Source: Euleptes europaea (lineage: Eukaryota; Chordata; Lepidosauria; Squamata; Sphaerodactylidae). Taken from it: a stretch of DNA of 64,000 bases. Positions 1 through 8,295 of the stretch are shown one piece after another. Numbering within the stretch: position 1 is the stretch's first letter; the number at the start of each line of letters is the position of its first letter. The position numbers and the translations under genes are program-made. The notes beneath the pieces are model-generated. The model did not search any database. It saw only the letters and a list, made by a program, of their open reading frames with translations, and was not told the origin of the DNA. Where the stretch lies: contig NC_079332.1 in assembly GCF_029931775.1 (NCBI RefSeq), positions 3,546,501-3,610,500 of the forward strand. The letters run 5' to 3'.

Positions 1-135
1 GCACCCTCCTCCATATGACAGCTCTTCATGTACTTGAAGATGGTTATCATGTCCCCTCTCAGTCTTCTCTTCAGGCTAAACATACCCAGCTCCTTTAACC
101 TTTTCTCACAGGACTTGGTCTCCACTGCTTTGAAT
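1..135 (-). repeat. CR1 fragment
   Basis: Minus strand encodes the familiar post-RT block (KRLKELGMFSLKRRLR..DMITIFKYM) of CR1; cut by the window edge. Confidence 0.7.
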
Positions 136-192
136 AAAGGTTTCTTGCAGCTTCCCCCCCTTTTTTGTGCTAGAGCATCTGGAACGTCTTAC

Positions 193-329
193 CGTTGATT
201 TGCGCATCGATGAAGCCAGGTGCGAGGATGCTCCCCTTACAGTCCAGCCGGACGTCGGCCGGCCTCTTCTCGTCAAAGAAGAGCTTCTCGGGGTTCAGGA
301 TCTGGCCTTCTCTCACCCACAGGTCCTCT
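193..329 (-). CDS. AMDHD2: AMDHD2 second coding exon
   Basis: 137 nt, entered in phase 2 and left in phase 1. It encodes EDLWVREGQILNPEKLFFDE and onward to GFIDAQING, the first strands of the amidohydrolase fold including the composite beta sandwich. Acceptor TTTTCAG|A and donor G|GTAAGA are both canonical. Confidence 0.93.
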
Positions 330-1817
330 CTGAAAACAGAGGAAAGGAGTGGGGAAACCAACCCAGTTCACAGATCATGTGTAGGAGTGGGGAAACCAAC
401 CCAGTTCACCAGATTAGCCTCCGCCGCTCATGTGGAGGAGTGGGGAATCAAACCCGGTTCTCCAGATCAGAGTCCACCGTTCCAAGCCACTGCTCTTAAC
501 CACTACACTACACTGTGAAAGACTCCTTCACACAGTGCATAATTCATTTACAGAACTCCCTGCCACAGGAGGTAGCGAGCAATTTTTCGCTGCCAAAAGG
601 GATGAGGCAAACGCCCGATGAATGCTGTTTGCTACGTCTGCCGTTTGTAAGGAACTTCCATGTTCAGAAGCAGTATACGTCTGAGTATCAGATGCTTGGG
701 GAGGGAGGGCAACAGGGGAGAGGCTTCGGCCCTGCTTGGCCGCTGTATGAAATGGGATGCTGGACGAGATGGGCCCGCTGCTCTGATCCCGCAAAGCTGT
801 CCTTGTGAAATCTTCTGCAGAGCGCAAGCAAACATTGTCGGGATTGAATATTTATTTTATCACATTGGAATGCCATCCTGCCAACTACACAGTTATCCCA
901 TCTTCCCCTAACAACCACCCTGTGAGGCAGGCTAGGCTTGGCAATAAAGACTGCTCCAGTGTTACCTAGCAACCATGATGGCTGAGCGGGAATTTAAACT
1001 CAGGTATCCTTGGCTGGATTCTATCCCCACCACCACAAGTTAACTGAATCTATCAGCAGCCTCGATCACACTTTGTTCCACTTTGCTTAATTGCAAGTCC
1101 CCCGCCCCGTACTATCACTTTGTACTTCTGCACTTTGATTGTGTTCAAAGATCAGTGCAGGCATAATAAAGTTAACACCACATTTGTTTTTAACGTAATA
1201 CACATTTTAGCCTGCATTTTCTCTATGTTGGAAGTCGCTAAAAAAAACATTCAATTGCCTGCAATTGGCAATATTTCCATGGCTGTTCCATGCAGGAGAT
1301 TTAAGCACTGATTCATTCATTCATAATTATTTTTATGCTGCTTTCTCCTAAATGTCACCAAGCTTAACACAGCTACCAAAAATCTAAAAGCTCAGCAATC
1401 AAAACAGTACTTGACAGAAGTGAAAATGACAAAGAAAATACTGAAACAACTAGAAACATAGAATCATAGAGTTGGAAGGGTCATCTAGTCCAACAGATTA
1501 ATTATACAAAACTGTAACTAAAAAGCAAGGAATAGCTCAACCCAACGCCTAATAAAAATTATCTGACCTGATGCCAAAATGCAAAAATGCTAATAGCAAA
1601 GGGGCAAGGTGGATCCTACAGAGAAGTGTATTCGAGAAGTATGGTGCCAGGACCGAAAAGGCCCTGCCCCTGCTCACCACCCATGGCAGATCCAGGACAC
1701 CAGATAAATCGAGAAGAAGAAAAACCCTCACCTTTGCAATTTGTGGTTCTTCAAAATCCAGCAGTTGGTAAACTGGAAAACTGGAGCTGCTGAGACAGAT
1801 TTGTCAGAAGGCATCAT
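193..1817 (-). CDS. AMDHD2: N-acetylglucosamine-6-phosphate deacetylase, 5' part (2 coding exons; gene runs off the left edge)
   Basis: AMDHD2 removes the acetyl group from GlcNAc-6-phosphate in the cytosol, feeding GlcN-6-P back to the hexosamine pathway. Coding exons are 1732-1817 and 193-329. The join is phase 2 (AG|A) and reads FTNCWILKNHKLQREDLWV then EGQILNPEKLFFDEK and SILAPGFIDAQING, matching the human N-terminus (FTNCRILRGGKLLREDLWV, ILDPEKLFFEE, ILAPGFIDVQINGG). Donor AG|GTGAGG closes the first exon, TTTTCAG|A opens the second and G|GTAAGA closes it. The start is the first of two consecutive ATGs at 1817. About 74 residues of roughly 410 are present; the metal-binding and catalytic barrel lies outside the window. 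The 5' flank points to an untranslated first exon in the CpG island near 2.5-2.7 kb. ATP6V0C lies upstream on the same strand, as in human. Confidence 0.9.
346..513 (-). repeat. SINE-B, head half, in AMDHD2 intron
   Basis: Ends at the tRNA-like head (CTTAACCACTACAC in plus). Contains a short internal duplication of the GTAGGAGTGGGGAAACC segment. Confidence 0.75.
514..805 (+). repeat. degraded LINE-B 3' end
   Basis: Begins with the TTCACACAGTGCATAATTCA block encoding NSLPQEV and ends in a decayed GATGGGCC...CTGATCC tail. Confidence 0.5.
855..1010 (-). repeat. old L2-tailed SINE (SINE-B/MIR-like)
   Basis: Shows the ACCCTGTGAGGCAGGCTAGG core and GAACTC-like box B remnant; strongly diverged. 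Confidence 0.4.
1011..1455. other. AMDHD2 intron, nothing recognised
   Basis: AT-leaning single-copy-looking sequence without exon or repeat match. Confidence 0.5.
1456..1495 (-). repeat. CR1 tail fragment
   Basis: AGAATCATAGAGTTGGAAGG followed by GTCATCTAGTCCAACA, the reverse complement of the CR1 3' terminus. Confidence 0.6.
1732..1817 (-). CDS. AMDHD2: AMDHD2 first coding exon
   Basis: 86 nt, 28 codons plus 2 nt, beginning ATG ATG CCT. The diagnostic block is QFTNCWILKNHKLQ. Donor AG|GTGAGG. A possible acceptor CCTTCAG lies at 1824-1830, six bases upstream of the start, which would make the full exon 1732-1823 and imply an upstream noncoding exon. Too short to stand out as an open frame; found by its match to the AMDHD2 N-terminus. 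Confidence 0.85.
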
Positions 1818-1884
1818 TGGGACCTGAAGGTGATGGGGCAAAAACCGTGTGTAAAGAAGCTGTCCGGGGGAGTCCCTGTACCAT

Positions 1885-2007
1885 GGAGAAAGAGGTCTTT
1901 CCCATCACCTACTTGCCTAGTCCCTTTAACTGGAGATGCCGGGGGTTGAACCTGGGACCTTCTGCATGCCAAGCAGAGGCTCTACCACTGAGCCATGGCC
2001 CCTCTCC
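1885..2007 (-). repeat. SINE-A, head half
   Basis: Minus-oriented tRNA-like head with box B GGTTCAACCCCC. It abuts a plus-oriented SINE-A tail, forming a head-to-tail inversion. Confidence 0.75.
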
Positions 2008-2116
2008 ATGGCTCTGAGACCCTGGAGAGCCGCCGGTGGTCTGAGTAGACAATACTGACTTTGATGGACCAAGGGGGGGTGGCCTGATTCAGTATAAGGC
2101 AGCTCCATGTGTTCAT
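2008..2116 (+). repeat. SINE-A, tail half
   Basis: Plus-oriented tail with GAGTAGACAATACTGACTTT and CATGTGTTCATG; contains a poly-G expansion. Confidence 0.75.
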
Positions 2117-2137
2117 GGCTTTACTTACTTACGTTCT

Positions 2138-2357
2138 GGGGGAGGGGCAGTGGCTCAGAGGCAGATCCTCTGCTTGGCATGCAGAAGGTCCCGGGTTCAA
2201 TCCCCAGCATCTCCAGTTAAAAAGGACCAGGCACGGAGGTGATGGGAAAGACCTCTCTGCCTGAGACCCTGGAGAGCCGCTGCCGGTCTGAGTAGACAAC
2301 ACTGACTTGGATGGGCCGAAGGTCTGCTTCAGTGTAAGGCAGCTTCATGTGTTCATG
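2138..2357 (+). repeat. SINE-A, full length
   Basis: Head GCAGTGGCTCAGAGGCAGA to tail CTTCATGTGTTCATG; sits just downstream of the AMDHD2 CpG island. Confidence 0.85.
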
Positions 2358-2379
2358 GGAATAATTTAGGGGAGGGGCT

Positions 2380-2457
2380 GTGGCTCATTGGCGTAGTGTA
2401 GTGGTTAAGAGCAGTGGCTTGGAGCTGTGGACTCTGATCTGGAGAACCGGGTTTGAC
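2380..2457 (+). repeat. SINE-B, tRNA-like head only
   Basis: GTAGTGTAGTGGTTAAGAGC and box B GGGTTTGA; breaks off into the CpG island. Confidence 0.7.
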
Positions 2458-2459
2458 AG

Positions 2460-2800
2460 CTCCCCCTTGGCTAAAGATCCTGGCGCAGGGAAAGAGGGCC
2501 GCCGCCCCCCCCCCCCCCGCCTTACCCCGCTCGCAGCAGCGGGGCTCCCAACTTCTGCCTTCCTTCCGCTCTGCCAGCCCGGGCATGTCACATGATCACC
2601 TGGCCGTCAGCTGACCAGGAGGGCAGGACGGGGTGGGGAGGGGGGGAAGAGTAACCCTAGAGCATGCTGGGAAGGAGGGCGGAAAAAAGCCGCGAGGGGC
2701 GGCCGCCGCCGCCATCTTGAGAAGGTCGCCGCCGGCCTTCCTCGGGGGCTGAAGTTCCGGCCAGCTCGCCAGGCGGAAACCCAACAGGCCGAGCTTCCTT
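2460..2800 (-). promoter_or_regulatory. CpG island, probable AMDHD2 promoter and noncoding first exon
   Basis: GC-rich, CpG-containing stretch about 700 bp upstream of the AMDHD2 start codon. It holds a YY1-type site (CAAGATGGCGGC on the minus strand, 2708-2719), a ZNF143-like TTCCCAGCATGC (2662-2673, minus) and an E-box/M-box TCACATGA near 2588. A good donor (GCGGG|GTAAGG, exon end 2526) could close a 5' UTR exon spliced to the acceptor at 1824. Orientation of the YY1 site fits minus-strand transcription. Exact start site is inferred. Confidence 0.6.
2708..2719 (-). promoter_or_regulatory. YY1-type initiator site
   Basis: Minus strand reads CAAGATGGCGGC, the strong YY1 motif usually found just downstream of housekeeping transcription starts in sense orientation. 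It supports a minus-strand start close to 2.72 kb. Confidence 0.6.
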
Positions 2801-2812
2801 TTGGCATGAAGG

Positions 2813-2938
2813 TATCCGGCTATCTATATCTATATATCTATAATATATCTATATATCTATATCTATATCTATATCTATAAATATATAAATATATATAATA
2901 TCTATCTATCTATATATCTATAGATATAGATATTATAT
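2813..2938. repeat. TATC/TATA simple repeat
   Basis: Degenerate (ATCTAT)n and (TA)n tract, almost pure A/T with periodic C. Confidence 0.9.
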
Positions 2939-2999
2939 AACTAATAGCCATGAATACCCCTTTCCTCCATTTTCATGGAGGAAAGGGGTATTAGTTATA
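2939..2999. repeat. inverted pair of LINE-B fragments (hairpin)
   Basis: Perfect 18-bp arms AATACCCCTTTCCTCCAT / ATGGAGGAAAGGGGTATT with a 4-base TTTC loop. The sequence is the LINE-B segment ATGGAGGAAAGGGGTATTCA found intact near 4053. Confidence 0.85.
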
Positions 3000-3039
3000 T
3001 ATAATATATATAATATAATATTTATATTTATATAAATAA

Positions 3040-3087
<48 letters not shown>

Positions 3088-3150
3088 GTATGTGTATGTA
3101 TGTATGTATGTAAATGTATATGTAGATATATGTATACACAAATATATTTA
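3000..3150. repeat. AT, AC and TATG microsatellites
   Basis: About 17 AC units from 3039, then (TA)n and (TGTA)n; flanked by AT-rich sequence to about 3480. Confidence 0.9.
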
Positions 3151-3581
3151 TTATTTTTCAATAATTGCTATACCTCTCATTCGACAATACATCCTATCTA
3201 CCAATCTTTGAATCGATAAAAAAATTAAAGAATTATTAGGTGTATGTCTTCAGTATTAAATATAATTAATTATAATTGACTTCCCCACCGACTTCCTCCC
3301 TCCCTACAAATATCTGGTGTCTCCTTTGTATTAATATTTTCTAATCCTTATAAGTCATTATTTTAATATTATACTTTCCCCTTATTTAATACGTTTCGAT
3401 AAGCAATAATAATATAATATTAATAAAGAGGGGAAAAAAGAATAAGATCATTTAAAAAATGGAAACAGAGACATAACAAAACACATTAACATTATTTAAT
3501 CCGGCTGCCTCCTTTTGAACGGCAAGGCAGAAATTCAACAAAAGCCACACAATACTTTTCATTAGACCCCCCAACCTACTG
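3151..3581. other. AT-rich intergenic DNA
   Basis: A/T-rich sequence with no recognised gene or repeat. Confidence 0.5.
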
Positions 3582-3660
3582 AATCATAGAACAGAATCTT
3601 AGAGTGGGAAGGGACCACCAGGGATCATCTAGTCCAACCCCCCTGCACAATGCAGGGGTA
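3582..3660 (-). repeat. CR1 tail fragment
   Basis: Reverse of the CR1 terminus: GGAAGGGACCACCAGGGATC, then CATCTAGTCCAACC. Confidence 0.75.
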
Positions 3661-3827
3661 AACGGCGCCCTCAAGTGCTAGGTCTGATGTCCCCGCTGGA
3701 TTCAATAGCACCGTTCTTATGAGAGTGTATTTTGGGGAATTAATTCAAGGCATACAATCCATTCATCGGAGGTCGCCAAACCTCCATCCCACTACCATTT
3801 TTTGGGGGTGGGTAGGAGGGGATGCAT

Positions 3828-4299
3828 GGGGAGACATGATAGAGGTCTATAAAATTATGCATGGTGTGGCGAGAGTGGACAGGGAGACGTTTTTCTCCCT
3901 CTCCCATAATACTAGAACGCGGGGATCATCTGCTGAAGCTGGAGGGCGAGAGATTCAAAACTGGTAAAAGGAAGTATTTCTTCACACAATGCAGAGTTAA
4001 ATTGTGGAACTCCCTGCCCCAGGAGGTGGTGAAGAGGGAACTGGACATATTCATGGAGGAAAGGGGTATTCATGGCTATTAGTTAGAATGGATACTAGTC
4101 ATGCTGCATACCTATTCTCTCTAGTATCAGAGGAGCAGGCCTATTATCTTGGGTGATGTGGGACACAGGCAGGATGGTGCTGCTGCAGTCGTCTTGTTTG
4201 TGGGCTTCCTAGAGGCACCTGGTCGGCCACTGTGTGAACAGACTGCTGGACTTGATGGGCCTGGGTCTGATCCAGCAGGGCCTTTCTTATGTTCTTATG
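3828..4299 (+). repeat. LINE-B 3' end
   Basis: Encodes the post-RT block [27 protein letters not shown] and NSLPQEVV, then the 3' UTR and the terminal TTCTTATGTTCTTATG. Confidence 0.85.
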
Positions 4300-5401
4300 C
4301 ATTTTATCCCAAAGAATGGGTCACGTGCAGAAGCAAGCCCGTGCCTATTTATATAGCCCTACCCCCAACCCTCCTTTCTTGGTCACTCTGCACCCCGACC
4401 AAGAGAAGGAACCCATGATCCGTCACATGCCTGTTGTCAAAACGGCTCACGTCGATTCACTCCTGTTGGGCAATCCGGAGGCATTGTTTAGGGCTAATCC
4501 CGGCTCAAAGAGCACGGCCCCTCCCTGGAAGCAGGGCTGGGCCAAAACTATCAATTATTGCTTTTTCAGGGAAGGGCTTACTTCAGCGCAGGCCTGCCCT
4601 GTTCTGGCAAAAAAAAAAAAAAAAAGCCGCCCAGTGCCAAGAAAGAGCTGAATGAATGAAGGATATTCATCCCAGAGAGGATATTATCGGCTCGGCCAGC
4701 CCCTTCCCACCAGGCCTGGGCAGACTGTTAATGGACGGTTCTCCTCGGATAGTGGTGTGGCTTCACTCCTCTTCTTTTGTCTGGTTCGCTCTCCCCCCCA
4801 CCCCTTGCAGGGCTGACTCACTTCTGCGGCACGCACCGCTCGGATGTGAAACCGGAACAAGGCGATCCGTTCTTTTGACACAGGGCTGCACCTGTCACAT
4901 GTCTCCTTTTTGGTGAACACCGATCCTGATTTATTTCGCAGTGCCCCAGCTGCTCCCACCCCAGGGAAATCCATACGAATGCTTCCCCGGCCAAGGTGGG
5001 GGCGATGGTCTCGGACCCTGCCCCATCTATCGGAGGCTGTAACACAAAGGAGGGAGGGGGAGAGGCTGGATGACTCACAGAAGTCCTCCAGTGGTCCAAA
5101 TGGCCAGAGACGTCTGCAGAGCGAAGGCAGGAAACCCTCGATCCGCTTCCTCGGATGTGCTGAGGAAGCCCAAAAGGGAGAGAGCGCGCGGGGAGAGCTG
5201 TGGGTTTAATTCTAGGCTGCTGGTTGCTTTCACCTTGCTCAGCGCAAGTATGTGGCTTTATTCCCGCAGTAAGAACTATCGGCTGTCTGAATAGGCACAT
5301 TTCGCCATCTCTTGTTCCTAATGACGCGTGGCAGCCGTGGTGGCCTCTAGGCAAAGTAGAGATCAAGAACCATGCGCGTCACGTACCATTTACAACAGAG
5401 T
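4300..5401. other. intergenic, no gene recognised
   Basis: Mixed-composition DNA between AMDHD2 and ATP6V0C with a 17-base poly-A run at 4609-4625. Open frames here have no recognisable domain. Confidence 0.5.
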
Positions 5402-5870
5402 AAGAGTTGGAAGGGACCACCAGGATCATCTTAGCCCAACCCCCTGTACAATGCAGGGAATTCACAACTACCTTCCCCCACACACACCCAGCGACCCCTA
5501 CTCCATGCCCAGGAGATGGAAAAGATGCCCTCCCTCTCATCTTCTGCCTAAGGTCACAGAATCAGCCTTGCTGGCAGATGGCCATCTAGCTTCTTCTTAA
5601 AAACCTCCAGGGAAGGAGAGCTCACCACCTCGTAAGGAAGCCTGTTCCACCGAGGAACCGCTGTTAGAAAGTTCTTCCTAATGTCGAGACAGAAACTCTT
5701 TTGATTTAATTTCAACCTGTTGGTTCTGGTCCGACCTCCTGGGGTAACAGAAAACAACTCGGCGCCATCCTCCATAGGACAGCCCTTCAAGTCCTTGAAG
5801 ATGGTTATCATATCCTCTCTGTCTTCTCCTCTCCAGGCTAAACATACCCAGTTCCTTCAACCTTTCCCCA
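5402..5870 (-). repeat. CR1 3' end
   Basis: Minus strand encodes MITIFKDLKG...LDIRKNFLTAVPRWNRLP...FKKKLDGHLPA and carries the full CR1 3' tail. Confidence 0.85.
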
Positions 5871-6759
5871 TTGGATGTGGTGTATATCTATTTTGTGCTT
5901 GTGTTTCTCTCAAACTTCAACTCACTACTGGAGGGAGAAACCTGCCGTTCCCTCTGCTAGGCTCTCAAGTATTCTGTCAGCCTGACTACCAAACCCAATG
6001 ATATTTGCCAAGGTGTGTGAAGGGGGGGGGGTTATTTCATATATTTGGGAAAGCACCTTCAAGCAGCTGCTAAAACTGTGTGTGAATGTCACATTTAAAT
6101 GCTAAGTTTTTAGGTTCTCCCCCACCCCTCAAAACACAGCACCTGGAGTGGCCCATTTGCATTGAGGATGAAAACTGAAGAAATGGGGTGGGGGAGAAAC
6201 AGCCTCCTATCTGCAAAGTTCAATAAAGATGGGTAATGCTGGTATTAAGTTGTACCTTCAGCTTTCTGGGAAACGCGGCAGCCTTGTGAGAATGCAGATG
6301 AAGCGGCTGATCAGGCACAAAGCAGGAGACAGGTTTAAGAAACACAGGAGAAACGGGGTAGTCCTGTCAAGAAAGCAAGCAGCTGGCATTTCTATGAGAA
6401 ATCTTTGGCTGTTAAGTCACGCCTCCACAGGAAGCGGCTAGATTCACTTCCCCAACAGCTGGTCGGTTTCTGCAAGAGCTGAAGAATGCTTCGCATGGTA
6501 CCGACCGTCCAGCATGAACCTGGCAGACCAATCTTACCGCATGAAGGTAAAAGTATCCCCTGCTCCAGAACGCACGCCAGGTGCCCACTTTCAGCACACA
6601 TGCCTCCACAGCAAGAGAAACTCATGTCCCTGGGTCATTTTAAAGGCCTGCCTGTGGTGGGCATCCTTCTAACCCAGAGGCTAAAGCCTGCCTTGTTTGG
6701 CTACTAAGTTAAAAAAATAAAAAAAGTGGGGGCAGAAGCTTCAAGCAGTTTGTGGCCTG
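5871..6759. other. intergenic, nothing recognised
   Basis: No exon, RNA gene or repeat family seen. Confidence 0.5.
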
Positions 6760-7039
6760 AAGAAGAAGAGTTGGTTTTTATATGCCAACTTTCTCTACCA
6801 CTTAAGGGAGACTCAAACCGGCTTACAATCACCTTTCCCTTCCTCTCCCCACAACAGATGCCCTGTGAGGTGGGTGAGGTTGAGAGAGCTGTGACTAACC
6901 CAAGGTCACTCAGCTGGCTTCGTGTGGAGGAGTGGGGAAACCAACCCGCTTCACCAGATTAGTGTCCACCACTCATGTGGGGAATCAAACCCGGGTCTCC
7001 AGATCAGAGTCCACCACTCCAAACCACCGCTAACCAGCT
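6760..7039 (-). repeat. SINE-B
   Basis: From the GAAGAAGAGTTGGTTTTTAT tail to a shortened head; lies just past the ATP6V0C 3' end. Confidence 0.85.
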
Positions 7040-7335
7040 ATTCAAGCACTTTGGCTAGGCTAACGCAAATCCCTTTGACAAACATAGGCAGCCCTTCCGT
7101 TCCAAGCGCAGGGGTCCACTCGCTAGCTGTCATGTCCGGGCACAGCACCTACGTATCTGATGCTAGCAGACAAAGGGATTGCAATTTGTTTTTTAAAGGC
7201 CCTTCCGTGCTGAAAACGTTACGCAGCTGGGCAATTTAAGCGCCCCCCAATTACAGAAGCCAGCAGACGGAAACGGCATTTCACACCAGTTCACACAAGA
7301 CGCAGCCCCTTTTACATTGATGTAGTGGAGGAAAT

Positions 7336-8084
7336 TTTATTACCTGGAAACGTATAACTGCAAAACCCAACACTTGGGTGCACGACTCAGATGTCGGAGC
7401 ATACAATTTTTATTTTACTACTGGGAACACAGGAGTGCCTCAGACAATTTTGCTGTTATTTGTATAAACACGAACAGTCTCACACTCCAATACCAGGACA
7501 CGACAGCAATCTCGAGAATCAAGTTACAGCCAAGGATTTTTTTTCTCTGCACTTAAAACAATTAACCCCACAGTGTATTATCTACCTATATATGAGATTA
7601 ATATATATAGAGAGAGCATGGGACGTTGGAAACTGTTGCTCCGTTATGTATGAACATGTCAAGTCTTATAAATAAAACATCCAGTGAAGAGAAAAAGAGA
7701 GAGAGAGAGAGAAAGCGGAAGAGAAAAGTTACAATTCTAGTTCATATTTATACATAAAGTACTCTAAATGGCAAAATGGATGAAAAAAATTGCCTGAGCC
7801 CCCCTAGGGTCTCCCGAGAAAGGCTCGAGGGGAGATCGTCCGGGTCGGCTGATTGGTTTCGATATTGAAGTACACACAGGACGGACGAGTCACTAACATA
7901 CATTGCGCATTTACAAGAGGTCAACTACCAAACCGATGACTGTACACATGGTGTGGAGGAAGAGGAGAGAGAGAGAGAGAGAGACCATTTTCATTCTGGA
8001 GCTTGGTTTTTCTTTTCCAATATTTTTCATTATTATTATTATTTATTTTTTTACACGCATCATAACTCTGTGGCGCTTGTTAAA
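7336..8084 (-). other. ATP6V0C: ATP6V0C 3' UTR with polyadenylation signal
   Basis: About 750 bp downstream of the stop that are free of SINEs and LINEs, unlike both flanks. AATAAA (minus) lies at 7336-7341; a second AATAAA candidate lies near 7410. Short GA runs occur at about 7689-7712 and 7965-7984. The end point is inferred from the signal. Confidence 0.6.
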
Positions 8085-8295
8085 TTAATTTGACTTTGTG
8101 GAGAGGATGAGGGCCACAATGAGGCCGTAGAGACCCAACACTTCAGCGAAGATCAGGATCAGGATCATGCCCACAAATAACCGGGGCTGCTGCGCCGTCC
8201 CCCGCACGCCAGCGTCGCCCACGATGCCGATGGCAAAGCCGGCAGCCAGACCGCTCAGGCCCACACTCAGGCCGGCGCCAAGCTGGAGGAAGCTC
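8085..8295 (-). CDS. ATP6V0C: ATP6V0C coding exon 3 with stop
   Basis: 211 nt. Encodes [20 protein letters not shown] to the end, holding helices 3 and 4 and the essential Glu136. The stop is two codons later than in mammals (STK-Ser-Asn-TAA). Acceptor CTCACAG|GAGC. Confidence 0.97.

Noticed and set aside
2353-2586. MPGLAERKEG frame as the AMDHD2 N-terminus
   Set aside because: It would need a weaker shifted acceptor and lacks the conserved FTNC...KL block, which is found at 1732-1817 instead.
3828-4082. host protein-coding exon (LEGERF...KRKYFFTQ)
   Set aside because: The block recurs at 8483 and 47528 and belongs to the LINE-B post-RT region.
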